Shown: in pieces, positions 51,055 through 62,751 of the stretch
Layout of the letters: each line of letters opens with the position of its first letter
Position numbering within the stretch: the stretch's first letter is position 1
NCBI GenBank assembly: GCA_018340805.1
Contig: JACMZG010001908.1
Span: forward strand, 36,769,220-36,833,219
DNA length: 64,000 bases
Reading direction: 5' to 3'
DNA from: Microvelia longipes
Lineage: Eukaryota > Arthropoda > Insecta > Hemiptera > Veliidae
Position numbers and translations under genes: made by a program
Notes under the pieces: generated by a model
Database searches by the model: none
Seen by the model: the letters and a program-made list of their open reading frames with translations, nothing else
What the model was told of the DNA's origin: nothing

Positions 51055-52793
51055 CTATAGGAATAATAAAGTTTTTAATTATAGCGGGTCCATGAACTAA
51101 GATTTTATGTACTGTAGGTGGCATGGGATACCATTTATATAATTGCACATACAGATTCCATGTGTCCTCAGTATACTTGGAAAACCTCTCAACATCTATT
51201 TCAAATCCACAGGATAGAGTTTGCAGGATAACATAGAAACTATTAATCAGACTTTTGTCTATGTCAGTTTATTGCCGAACTTATGTCTGCTTTTTTAAAG
51301 AAAGTCCTGGCAGTGTTTTTGTCATTTGTATTTCCAAAACCAGGTTTAGGTTTGTCTAGTATCAATCCCAATTGCTTCCTGAACTCTGATTGTATTTCCT
51401 TCTTCCTTATTTCTAACGCTTCTTTTTTGTCCTTCCGAATCTGCCAAGTTTTAAAAGGCAATTTATACGAAATATAAATTGTGTAGTGTTGGTAAACCAA
51501 AATTAAGCATATCTTGTCTGCACCCAAGTACTGAGACTCGTCTTATATTCACTTCCTTGGGGGTGATCCCACAAATAAAACATCTCATGGCAGACGAATT
51601 TTCAGCAAGCGAGTTGCATATTTTCCCATCTACCATAGTTAATAACATTTCTGTGGTAATTGTGATTTTTTTAAGGTTTCTTGTCACTTCAGTGGGTTTT
51701 AGAGCAATGACCTGAGCCTTGATTTTATTTAACTCTGTATTAATTAGTTCAGTGCTCTCTTTAGCAAACAATAATTTTATAGAACGACATAAACGAGTTG
51801 ATGAAGGATAAGGATTCTGCCAAATTATAACTTTGCTATTACTATTTAAAGTGTACAACTGGATGGGAACCATATTGATTGCAAACAAGTACTCGTGTGT
51901 ACATCCTTCGTTTTCAAATTTTTGCTTGTAAGTAGAATGTCCAGAACTGCCATCACCTCCCCACTTGCAGATTAAATATATTAATAATTCATTGCTATCA
52001 TCTGAACTTGTTAACTGATCAATAACACAGTGCTGGCTTTCAACAAGTCTTTTAGCTGTTAAATCTACTAATGACTGTAGACTTACTTCAGCCACCAACT
52101 CATCTACATTAATATCTTCACTTGATGGATAGCATTTCTTCTTTGCTTCTTTAATTTTATAGTAAGGAGGGTATAGATTGCAATTTCTTAATTTTGCTTG
52201 TGACTGAGTCAGAATATATGATCGTGAAGTATGTTTCCCATCCAAAGAGTATGCGAGACCTTCATCAGGTGTATAAGCCAAGTGACTATTTTTCATGGTT
52301 TCGAGTCTAGCCTTCTTTATTACTGTTCCTCTCTGAGGTGAGCTCTCTGATAGTTCTCTCACCAAAGTTGCAGAATCTCTTTTACCAGAGGTCCTTAGAC
52401 TGTTAGCAAGGGCTATTGTAAGTTCAGGAACACTCGTCGCCTTAACTAATGAACTTACTCTTCTTTGTTTTGTTTTGTTGCTTGCGTCTTCAAAATCTTT
52501 CTTTGGACGCCCTTCACTAGTCCCAGGTTCTTGGTTTAGTTCTTCAGGATCAGAGAGATCTACAATTGTATTTAACCAATCAGCGTACTTTGTATAAAAT
52601 CTATCTCTGTGTCTAGAATAGTTACCTAATTTTTCTAAAAACTTGTTCGATATCTTAGAAGCAAATACCATTAATCTGTCTTCAGGAACATTGAAATGCT
52701 GAATTAATTTGTTGAATACAGCCTTGGATTTAATGTCAGACTTAGGAGCAGAAAACCAAACATCAAATAAAGTTCGCCTGGTTAGCCGATTAC

Positions 52794-53062
52794 CTACAAA
52801 ACACACACAATTTTGTATAGAACAATATTATACAGCCTCTAAACACGAATTTGGCGCAAATATGCGCAAAAACTGTTATTATACTCTGATTCTATATAGT
52901 TTAAAGTTTGTTAATTGACTCATATTAGAATAGGATATTGTGGGATTATCTGTTAATAGTTTATATTAAAAAAAGAAATAAAAAAATTACTAATAAAATA
53001 TATTTTTCCGGCTACAACAATACTTATAATGAACTTAAAAAAAGAAATAGATATGAACTTAC
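52794..53062 (-). other. Intron 1 of the RAG1/Transib-like gene
   Basis: Consensus donor GTAAGT follows GAAGAAG at 53063; acceptor TTTTGTAG ends at 52794. Joining gives Gly across the junction and continues NRLTRRTLFDVW. Confidence 0.65.
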
Positions 53063-53078
53063 CTTCTTCTGGTTCCAT

Positions 53079-53949
53079 TTTACACAATAATTTAAAGTTT
53101 ATTAAAAAAATATTAAAAAGAATTAATAATAGTACTGCTATAACAAATGCCAATAACAGACTGACTTTTTAAGGATTGAGATAAATATTGACTTTGAACT
53201 CCTAAATAACACTGGTGATACAATAAATTAAATATATTGCTATTTATTTAACCTTTGGACATTAGACAAAACAGAGATACACTTTTTAATATGTTCTGAA
53301 AGGTTTTATTTTTTTAATTTTGTCCAGCTAAATAGTGAATATACCCCACTGTGCATCGGTGAAATCCTTAGAATCGAACTTACAAATATTGATATTAATT
53401 TTGAACTTTGAATAACAAAAATAAGTTTTTATCTCCAGACGGTATATAATACGTAAATTAATGACTACATTTAAGAGAGTAAAGAATCACTTTTCACTCC
53501 CAAGGGAGTAAAAAGTAACAGTTGCCAACTTAAGTTAATAATCGACAAACTGAATAGTATATAATTATTTTTATTTGAAAACTAAGATACCTATAAATAA
53601 GAAGATATACAAGAATAAGATGTATAATAAAAGAATATAACATTAACAATCATTTTAAGTAGAACTAGTGTAATGCTAATAATAATATAAGAATAAATAA
53701 TTTAAAAAATGAAAACTAGTTCTTTATTTAAAAGTAAAAAAAATTAAGTTGGCTATCCTGATTTTTTAAAATCATTTTAAGATTTGCATACTCATTGTTT
53801 TTTTCGACAAAATATTTTGTCAAAAACTTAAAATCAAAGTTTTTTCAGTTTAAAACCTTAGCTTTAACTGTTTAACCTGTCTTAAACTTTTATAATTAGA
53901 TCAAATATTACTTATAACTGCTCTAATATTCTACTCTAATATTTCAATT
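53079..53949. other. Spacer between two divergent transposase relics
   Basis: AT-rich. Contains TTTTTATCTCCAGACG (about 53430), matched in inverse at about 54398-54415, and the small palindrome ACTCCCAAGGGAGT (about 53495) followed by AGTTGCCAACTTAAG, a text repeated near 54985. These may be fragments of the termini of the Crypton-like element. Confidence 0.5.
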
Positions 53950-54343
53950 ATGTCAGATAATATTGTTTGTGATATTGACGAACTTTTTAACAATACACCT
54001 CCTGACATTGCTATTGAAGCGAACTTGGTAAAAGAAAACTTGTTACCAACGAAATCGAAAAATTTATATGACAAAGCAAGTAACAATTTTAAAAGTTGGT
54101 GTCATGATCATAATATACAACAAGTAAGTGAAAATGCACTGCTTGTTTATTTTAATAATGAATTTGCTTGTGAGAGAAAATTTTAATATCAAAAGCTATG
54201 CATCACTAATAGCATTATTAAAAAGAAAAAACGAAGGTTATGTTGCAAAGAAAGCGAATGTTTTTACTAAGAACCAAGTTGAAGACTTTTTGCATAATTC
54301 ACCAAACGACGAATTTCATATGATAAAGGTTAGATAATTTTCA
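53950..54343 (+). pseudogene. Crypton-like tyrosine recombinase, N-terminal fragment
   Basis: The first frame (from ATG 53950) has LLPTKSKNLYDKASNNFKSW, then SENALLVYFNNE. A second frame (to 54337) has NIKSYASLIALLKRKNEGYV, then VFTKNQVEDFLHNSPNDEF and HMIKV. In order these resemble the N-terminal (SAM-like) DNA-binding half of tyrosine recombinase proteins of Crypton-type elements found in many insects. The region joining the two frames (about 54175) appears shortened and shifted. The catalytic domain with its Arg/His/Tyr residues is missing; the frame ends at GTTAGA, which could be a splice donor. No downstream exon is seen before the foldback repeat. Confidence 0.6.
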
Positions 54344-54420
54344 GTTGAAAAATCTTGAAAAAAGAAATGAAAACATTTTTACTTTATTTTCAATGTCGAC
54401 GTCTGGAGATAAAATCTTGT

Positions 54421-54574
54421 ATGCACCTTGGGAGTAAAATGCCATTATTCCCTCGCAATAATTTCCTCCCTCGGCTTCGCCTCGGGAGTAAATAGCTATA
54501 ACCCCCTCGGCTTCGCCTCAGGAACCAACATAATGCTCAGGGGAATAATGACATTCTTTACTCCCTTGGTGCAT
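54421..54574. mobile_element. Small foldback element with CGGCTTCGCC-rich core, copy 1
   Basis: Inverted ends ATGCACCTTGGGAGTAAA (54421) and TTTACTCCCTTGGTGCAT (ending 54574). The core holds repeated CCTCGGCTTCGCCTCGGGAG and related blocks, unusually GC-rich for this window. Flanking text GATAAAATCTTGT is shared with copy 2. Confidence 0.75.
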
Positions 54575-54858
54575 AAATAACTATTAGTCACGCTACTAAA
54601 CAGTGAAATCGCCATTCTTAAGGTTTTTATGTTTATCTAATCCGAGATTTCGATAACTTTAAACTTTTTTTTTTTACTTTGTCATTATTATTAATATGTT
54701 TGTTTACACGTGTTATTATTTTGTCTATTAGAGCCAAATACGCAACTTCAATTACAATTATTGTTGGTATGTCTTTTAGTTATTGTTAATTCGGCAAGAC
54801 GAAATTTAATTGTGAATGCTAAAGTAAATTTATACACTAAAACGTTTAATTCAATGTT

Positions 54859-54877
54859 ATATATATATATATATATA
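54859..54877. repeat. Short (TA)n microsatellite
   Basis: About nine TA units. Confidence 0.9.
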
Positions 54878-55291
54878 AGTTTTAAATAATTTTTATCTAC
54901 TCCTTGTATTGTAAGTTCTACATACAGTCTTGTTATCTCACACTGTAAATGCACTATTACACCCTAGGGAGGAAAAGTGAAAGTGTTGCCAACTTGACAG
55001 AATTTTTTAGTAAAATTTTTAGGATTTTTTTCGGTGTTATGTTGGTACTACGGGTAGAATATACAGTATACACACGTTAATTTTTAAATTACAAATATAG
55101 TATTACACATTATTCTATTGACAGCTTACAATAAAACAATGTGAAGATAGTGGCTCTATTCTCTCTTCATCAGAGTAATTGACATGGTAAGAATAAACTA
55201 ACAAACTAAACTAACACAATAACAATTAAGGAGCTGAAGAATATATTAATAGTTGTTAGTATTAGTTCTCTAGTCGTAGATAAAATTTAGT

Positions 55292-55511
55292 ATGCAACAA
55301 GGGATGAAAGTTTTCAGCTCTCGTATTATCTTCCTCGTCAAGTCTCGGGAGCCAAAATGTTAGTTAACTCCCTCGGCAAGCCTCGGGAGCTAACTAGTTT
55401 ATCTCCCTCGGCCTACCGGCCTCGTGAGCTAATGAAGTTTCCTCCTTCGGCGCTTCCTTAGGACGAAACTTTAACTTGAGCTGTAAAACTTACCTTCATC
55501 CCTTGTTGCAT
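55292..55511. mobile_element. Small foldback element, copy 2 (diverged)
   Basis: Inverted ends ATGCAACAAGGGATGAAAG and its partner CTTCATCCCTTGTTGCAT (to 55511), followed by AAATAACGATTA as after copy 1 (AAATAACTATTA). The core has three CTCCCTCGGC...CCTCGGGAG-like hairpin blocks. Same architecture as 54421-54574, with longer arms. Confidence 0.75.
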
Positions 55512-57526
55512 AAATAACGATTACATGGTTGGTTAAAAACTCACTTGTTAGTTTCCTCTCAAACTCTTTAGAGTTGTCACTTCCTCCCTATACAACGGGA
55601 GAAATGTGCAATTTTTCAACCTTTTAAAGGTAAAAAATATTCTGTTCACAAATGTTTCTAAAATACTAATTTAAAAATATGATATGCAACTAAAACCTAT
55701 CTATTTATTTTTTATTATTAAAACTGAGGTGTGTCATACTAATACATTAACCGACTTGTTCTACTGTACTTAGCCTGGATCAATTGAATAACTGCTTGGA
55801 AGCGGTATTTTGTGCTAAAGAGGTATTAAAATACCTCTACGCTCGCGTGTTTGTTCATTTTAACTTGGTCTCAGGGATTTTTGTGTTCTGTGGGCTAAAT
55901 TTGCAAAGGCATTAAAATTTATAGTTCGGGTGTCTTTGAAACTAACTAATGTATTAATTTTTGGTGTCCCATCGACACTTCATTGTTTCAAACTTTTTTT
56001 ACAAATTCTATCATTTATTTTTCAAAATATCGTAAAATTATAATTTATATAATTTAGAATATTTAGTTTGAACTGAAATAAAAGAGAGGTGTTTTTAATT
56101 ATTTTGAATTTAATATCTCTCTCTTAGGAAATTAGTGAATTCTGTCTTCAATTGAAATCCCTGAAGGGGTAAATTCATGTTTTGATGGGAATTGAAATGT
56201 ATTTCATTTGTTTTTTATGCTGGTGCTCATAAATTACCTTTATTTTTGACTATCTATTGTTTATATTTGTTTTTGCCGTCTATATTTATATTTTGACTTA
56301 TGACTGAGGTTAAAAGTTCGCATCTCTTAGTTTGATATGTTATAATTAAATAAATTAACTATCTCTAAGAACTTAAACATTTTGTGTGTGACGGTTACCG
56401 CTATACTATCTTCTGAGTTTGTTCCCCCTGGGAATATTCATGCTTTAGGAACTATTTTTGCCCTTTACCCACGTCTAATAATTCAGAGCACAGGTACATG
56501 TTTTCATTTATATTTAGCAAAGGTAGTTATTCTTTAATAGACCTATATCTTTGATATTTGTATCAAATGATATATAATATCTAAAACATATGCTATGATA
56601 TCGTGTATCTATGGTAGATACATTTGCAGTTACTCTTATACTAATTTATGTTCACTTAAAAGTGATATTAAGTTTTATTCACTTTACTGAATCCTATACG
56701 ACCAATCATCATACCTTTTTTATATTACTATTTATTCCAAGATAAATAAATTAGATTTATGTGTCTTAATATATAATGCAACATCACTGTAAATCAGCCA
56801 TGTCTGATATTATGATTTAAATAGAGGTTTTTACTTTAATATGTAACTTTATAACTTTAAATTATGTTAAGATCTTGTTTTTTTTTAAATTTTTCCCTTG
56901 TTTTGATCTTTCTAATCAGATGTTAAAGTTCTCAGGAGTTTTTCCTTTGTTCTTTTTATTTGAGTTTAAGCTGAGTAGAAAGGTTTGATTGTCTGTCTGT
57001 GTAATCCGTAGATATCCAAAAAAGAAGTTTTTTTATTCTAAGATTTTTCTATTTCCTTTATTTCTGGACTGAGAGTATTTTTCCTTCATTTCAAAAAGAA
57101 AAAAACCTTTTTTAAATATTCCTCGCACCATGGCCTTCTTTTTACTTTTCAATCCTTTTAAAGTAGGAAAGTATTTTTCCTGCTTTAGTTAAAAGGTTTC
57201 TTTTTCAGCAGAGGACCCTTTAGAGACAGAGCGTTCCACAAGGAGGCCTGAGTGGGCCCTTCCTCTTTTACACTTACCATTGAATTAACATCTCTTTCCC
57301 ATTACTCATCTTTGCGAATGAGTTGTATTCTTAGCAATCCTTTGTCGCATCTTTAATCTTATAAAATTAAATGTTAACATAATCAGAAACTATTTTTTGC
57401 TAAACTCTCCATTTTCTTTTGTTAATTTTTCTAATTAATAATCATTATTTTGAAATTATTAACTCCGGACAACTAGAATTGTCGTTTTCTTTACTACCTC
57501 TCTTAAAAAAGTTATTTACATTTTTT
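55512..57526. other. AT-rich intergenic stretch
   Basis: No gene or RNA supported. Confidence 0.4.
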
Positions 57527-57945
57527 AAACAAATATTTTAAATTTTGAAATACGAATGGAATATTTACTTAAGATCCAATTTCACTTTGGCTTTAATAGT
57601 CTTATAAACAATAGTCTTATAAAACTAATATTTTAAATTTTAAAATACGTGTGAAATTTTAATTTAAGATCAAATTTCTCTTTGGCTTTAATAGTCTTAT
57701 AAACAATAGTCTTATAAAACAAAATACGAATGGAATTTTAACTTAAGATCCAATTTCACTTAGGCTTTAATAGTCTTATAAAACAAATATTTTAAATTTT
57801 AAAATGCGAATGGAATTTTAACTTAAGATCCAATTTCACTTAGGCTTTAATAGTCTTATAAAACAAATATTTTAAATTTTTTAATGCGAATGGAATTTTA
57901 ACTTAAGATCCAATTTAATTTTAGCTTTAACATTCTTATAAACCA
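57527..57945. repeat. Tandem repeat, about 80-95-bp units, five copies
   Basis: Units contain AAATATTTTAAATTTT, GCGAATGGAATTTTAACTTA, AGATCCAATTTCACTT and GCTTTAATAGTCTTATAAA. The first two copies have an extra ACAATAGTCTTATAAA duplication and the third lacks its 5' part. Confidence 0.9.
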
Positions 57946-58948
57946 TGGCTAGGCCCTTAAGGAGTTATAGCAAGTATTAGTCAAGAAGTTCCATGGTTTA
58001 TTATTTTTTTACATTTAAAAATAAATTTGTTTTTATCCGTATTTCACACTGGTAACAAGCAACATAAATTTGATTAAATTTATTTCTATAGCTACCCCGA
58101 TTTTTTATTTTTATCTTACCCGATACAAAGATTCATAGAAGTATTATTTTTATACATAAGTTTTATTTTTCTTGGAGGAAAAACAATATTTTTTTCGAAG
58201 AATATATTTTAAATCCATTTCTATTTTTGTTATCACTATATAGCAACATTTATTTACTATCCAAACATGAAATATAACTTCTAATTTTATGTTGTTATAA
58301 ATATTACACTCTATAGAAAATGTATCGTTTTTTTCTTCAATATATAAATGTATATCTGTTGAATGAACCATATACAACTATCAGATAATATTTATATTTT
58401 AAGGTACAAGCAAAAATTGAAGATAAATATTAACTTTTAATTGCTTGTATAATTCATTTATTTACTGAAAAAACTTTTTCTAATTTATGATCATCATATA
58501 TTTTTTACAGTATGGTTCAACCCGCGTTTTTATTTATCTTTATATTTAATTGAATTCTATTAAAAAAATATCAAGCATAATATTTTTAACTGAAACAATT
58601 TTTGTTTGTGTTGAACTCTCAAATGTTGTATTTGTTTTATATTTATTTTTTCGTTTATTCAACTCTCTAATCTAATGTAAATATTTATAACAATATACTC
58701 CACAAAAACAAATACTTTATATTCTAAATAACATGAGAACGATGACTTTTATTGATTTCTTTATTATAATAATTCTTTTATTTATTCATTATTATTTTAT
58801 TTACTTCTATATTGACACAATATAATTGTGCGAGAATGATATACATTTTTTATGAATGATGTATATTTAATGATATATATCTATATTTATTATTTTATTT
58901 CGAAACATACAGACCAGTAAAATAAATGGAGTATTACTATGCTAGTAT
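57946..58948. other. AT-rich intergenic stretch
   Basis: Extremely AT-rich; nothing I can support. Confidence 0.4.
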
Positions 58949-59213
58949 AATGAGCGTGAATGGAGTCTATCATACATAATAAAAGAAAAAGAAGTCTCTC
59001 CACAAATCAAAACTTTATTGACAAAGCGCTTTCAACCTAACTAGAGGCCATCATCAGAGCTAAGTCGTTTAGATGTTAAGGAAAACAGATTCGCTTCTCT
59101 TCTTCTTTAACATCTCAACACTTTTGTACTGATGACGTCCTCTAGTTAGGTTGAAAGCGATTTGCCTATAAAGTTTTTGTTTATGGAGAGACTTCTTTTC
59201 TTTTATTATTTTG
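58949..59213. mobile_element. MITE family M2, copy 2
   Basis: Starts AATGAGCGTGAATGGAGTC. Arms of about 90 bp (GAAGTCTCTCCACAAATCAA, GCTTTCAACCTAACTAGAGG) are inverted at about 59110-59213. The centre has AGATGTTAA/TTAACATCT around TTCGCTTCTCTTCTTC. Non-coding. Confidence 0.85.
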
Positions 59214-59243
59214 GAGTATGACTTTTCGTTGGGTATAGTTATT

Positions 59244-59272
59244 AGGGTTTCGAAGATAATCTTCGAAACCCT
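59244..59272. repeat. Perfect hairpin at the left edge of the composite array
   Basis: GGGTTTCGAAGA and TCTTCGAAACCC separated by TAA, a 12-bp stem. The sequence continuing to the right, GAAACCCTTATA, recurs at about 62941-62952 at the other edge of the region. Confidence 0.85.
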
Positions 59273-59289
59273 TATACTTTCTGTCGAGC

Positions 59290-60070
59290 GTCTGTCTGTC
59301 CGATTTCTCATCTCAGGAAGTACAATAGCTAGGAAGTTGAAATTTGGTATACATGTGTAACTATTTTATCCAACAACAGGAAAAATATAGCCAACTATAT
59401 CACACGCGCATCTGTCGATTTATGAGCGAATGCGCACATTCGCCAAAAAAAAAATATTTTTTTGGCGGCTATTACACCCGCCAAAAATCTCGAAAACCAC
59501 CAAAAAATGCTTGTCCCCCCCCCCTTTTAAGGCATAAGGAGAAGCCCTAAAAATATGGGACCAATAGCCAATGAAAGCACTTTCCGGGCCATAGAAATTC
59601 TTCGGAAAAAAAGTTTCAAAAGTTAATTTTAGCAATTTCAAAATCACCCATACGCGCACGCGCCAAAAAAAAATATTTTTTTGAAAAATCATGTGGGGTA
59701 TCAAATTGTAGGTATCGATGGGTAGTACACAAATATGCATCGCTTTTTCAAAATGGCGGCTATTACACCCGCCAAAAATCTCGAAAACCACCAAAAAATG
59801 CTTGTCCCCCCCTCCCTTTTAAGGCATAAGGAGAAGCCCTAAAAATATGTGACTAATAGCCAATAAAAGAACTTTCCGGGCCATAGAAATTCTTCGGAAA
59901 AAAAGTTTCAAAAGTTAATTTTAGCAATTTCAAAATCGCCCATACGCGCACGCGCCAAAAAAAATATTTTTTTTGAAAAATCATGTGGGGTATCAAATTG
60001 TAGGTATCGATGGGTAGTACACAAATAAATAATTCAAAATAGCGGCTATTACACCTGCTAAAAAAGCACA
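59290..60070. repeat. About 290-bp tandem repeat, roughly two copies
   Basis: GGCGGCTATTACACCCGCC recurs at 59464 and 59755, and partially at about 60041. Between them lie GAAAACCACCAAAAAATGC, a C-run, CTTTTAAGGCATAAGGAGAA, TTTCCGGGCCATAGAAATTC and CATACGCGCACGCGCC. Before the array is a GTCTGTCTGTCCGATTT / GTTGAAATTTGGTATACATG leader like that of family F. Long minus-strand frames here are repeats of one another and not a gene. Confidence 0.85.
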
Positions 60071-60074
60071 TAAA

Positions 60075-62751
60075 GGCGAGCGTAGCGAGCCCTAGTATTG
60101 TATGATTATTTTTAATTTATACTCTTAAGAAGGTACTGATAAACATATACAAAAAGGCGAGCGAAGCGAGCCCATGTTTTTTATGCCTTTCTTAAAATGT
60201 TTCTCTAAAGTAGATATTGACAAACAAGCACAAAAGGCGAGCGAAGCGAGCCCTAGAATATATGTTGTCTTTTTTTTTTTTTTAATTATCTTTATAAAAT
60301 AAATTATTAAAATTACAAAGTAAATAATTTAAAGATTAGCCTGTTCATGATGCCCCCTAGGCCTGAGCTGAACAGGCGTTGACTTAATATTACACTAATA
60401 AGCTTCTTTACTCTATGCTATAAAATTAGGTTCTAATAAACATATACAAAAAGGCGAGCGAAGCGAGCCCTAGTATTGTATGGTTATTTTTTATTATTTT
60501 ATACTCTTAAGAAGGTACTGATAAACCATATACAAAAAGGCGAGCGAAGCGAGCCCATGTTTTTTATGCCTTCCTTAAATGTTCTCTTAAAGTAGATATT
60601 GACAAACAAGCACATAAAGGCGAGCGTAGCGAGCCCTTATTGTATAGTTAATTTTTAATTTATACTCTTAAGAAGGTACATATAAACATATACAGAAAGG
60701 CGAGCGAAGCGAGCCCATGTTTTTTATGCCTTTTTTAAAATGTTTCTCTTAAAGTAGATATTGACAAACAAGCACATAAAGGCGAGCGTAGCGAGCCCTA
60801 GTATTGTATGGTTATTTTTATTTTATGTTCTTAAAAAGGCACTGATAAACATATACAAAAAGGCGAGCGAAGCGAGCCCATGTATTTTATGCCTTTCTTA
60901 AAATGTTTCTCTTAAAGTAGATATTGACTAACAAGCACATAAAGGCGAGCCTAGCGAGCCCTAGTATTGTATGGTTATTTTTAATTTATACTCTTAAAAA
61001 GGTACTTATAAACATATACAAAAAGGCGAGGGAAGCGAGCCCATGATTTTTATGCCTTGTTTTAAATGTTTCTCTTACAGTAGATATTAACAAATAAGCA
61101 TATAAAGGCGAGCGAAGCGAGCCTAGTATTGTATGGTTTTTTTTTTATTTTTTACTCTTAAGAAGGTACTAATAAACATATACAAAAAGGCGAGCGAAGC
61201 GAGCCCATGATCTTTATGCCTTGCTTAAAATGTTTCTCTTATAATAGATATTGACAAACAAGCACATAAAGGCGAGCGAAGCGAGCCCTAGTATTTCATG
61301 GTTTTTTTATTATATTATACTCTTTAGATGGTACTGATAAACATACAAAAAGGCGAGCAAAGTGAGCCCTTGATTTTTAAGCCTTTCTTAAAATGTTTCT
61401 CTTAAAGTAGATATTGACTAACAAGCACAGAAAGGTGAGCGTAGCGAGCCCTAGTATTGTATGGTTTTTTTTAATTTATACTCTTAAAAACGTACTGATA
61501 AACACATACAAAAAGGCGATCGAAGAGAGCCCATGATTTTTATGCCTTGTTTTAAATGTTTCTCTTAAAGTAGATATTAACAAATAAGCATATAAAGGCG
61601 AGCGAAGCGAGCCCTAGTATTGTGTGGTTTTTTTTATTTTTTACTGTTAAGAAGGTACTAATAAACATATACAAAAAGGCGAGCGAAGCGAGCTTATGAT
61701 TTTTATTCCTTGCTTAAAATGTTTCTCTTATAATAGATAGCACATAAAGGCGAGCGAAGCGAGCCCTAGTATTGCATGGTTTTTTTTATTATTTTATACT
61801 CTTTAGATAGTACTGATAAAAATATACAAAAAGGCGAGCGAAGCGAGCCCATGATTTTTATGCCTTGCTTAAAATGTTTCTCTTAAAATAGATATTGACA
61901 AACAAGCACATAAAGGCGAGCGAAGCGAGCCCTAGTATTGTATGGTTATTTTTTTTATTTTTTACTCTTAAGAAGGTACTAATAAACATGTACAAGAAGG
62001 CGAGCGAAGCGAGCCCATGATTTTTATGCCTTGTTAAAATGTTCCTCTTATAATAGATATTGACAAACAAGCACATAAAGGCGAGCGAAGCGAGCCCTAG
62101 TATTGTATGGTTATTTTTATTATTTTGTACTCTTAAGAAGGTACTAATAAACATATACAAAAAGGCGAGCGAAGCGAGCCCATGATTTTTATGCCTTGTT
62201 TTAAATGTATCTCTTACAGTAGATATTGTCAAATAAGCATATAAAGGCGAGCGAAGCGAGCCCTAGTATTGTATGGTTTTTTTATTATTTTATACTCTTT
62301 AGATGGTACTGATAAACATACAAAAAGGCGTGCGAAGCGAGCCTATGATTTTTATGCCTTGTTTTAAATGTTTCTCTTAAAGTAGATATTGACAAATAAG
62401 CATATAAAGGCGAGCGAAGCGAGCCCTAGTATTGTATGGTTATTTTTAATTTATACTTTTAAAAAGGTACTGATAAACATATACAAAAAGGCGAGCGAAG
62501 CGAGCCCATGATTTTTATGCCTTGTTTTAAATGTTTCTCTTATAATAGATATTGACAAACAAGCACATAAAGGCGAGCGAAGCGAGCCCTAGTATTGTAT
62601 GGTTATTTTTATTTTATACTCTTTAGATAGTACTGATAAACATATACATCAAGGCGAGCGCAGCGAGCCCATGATTTTTATGCCTTGTTTTAAATGTTTC
62701 TTTTAAAGTAGATATTGACTAACAAGCACATAAAGGCGAGCGAAGCGAGCC
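60075..62751. repeat. 82-bp tandem array with about 32 copies of GGCGAGCGAAGCGAGCC
   Basis: The 17-mer (or a variant) begins at 60075, 60156, 60236, then after an interruption at 60453 and about every 80-84 bp to 62735. Linkers alternate: after CCCTAG comes TATTGTATGGTTATTTTTA...GGTACTGATAAACATATACA, and after CCCATG comes ATTTTTATGCC...GTAGATATTGACAAACAAGC. The true unit is therefore a dimer of about 164 bp. A 217-bp step at 60236-60453 contains unrelated sequence with CCTAGGCCTGAGCTGAACAG. Not a CRISPR, because the linkers are themselves repeated. Confidence 0.95.

Larger units (their letters stand above)
50622..53078 (-). pseudogene. RAG1/Transib-like transposase gene, three exons, broken
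   Basis: Minus strand. Exon 1 is 53078-53063 (MEPEEG, donor GTAAGT), exon 2 is 52793-51055 and exon 3 begins at 50893 (acceptor TTTCAG). Introns are 269 and 161 nt, both GT-AG and phase-compatible. The large frame carries the first putative catalytic Asp (CKWGGDGSSGHS, codon near 51953), the second (MVDGKICN, near 51629) and a following CxxC (CFICG). The third acid is in exon 3 (LSEEAQEARNKDFR). This spacing and text recall RAG1/Transib DDE recombinases. Damage: a small deletion with frameshift near 51475, a one-base shift near 51268, and a TGA at 50679-50681 before an acidic tail ending at 50622. No terminal inverted repeats recognised. Confidence 0.7.

Noticed and set aside
53346..53360. 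CACTGTG heptamer as Transib terminal repeat
   Set aside because: A matching inverted end was not found on the other side of the gene, and a heptamer alone is not evidence.
59344..60071. Repeated open frames in the 59.3-60.1 kb region
   Set aside because: The related frames on the minus strand are copies of the 290-bp tandem repeat and contain no recognisable domain.
61858..62232. 124-residue repetitive frame on the minus strand
   Set aside because: It reads through the 82-bp array; the repeated GLASLAF text is only the 17-mer translated.
60075..62751. CRISPR array
   Set aside because: Short repeats at regular spacing look CRISPR-like, but the spacers are only two alternating sequences repeated throughout, there are no cas genes, and the DNA is eukaryotic.
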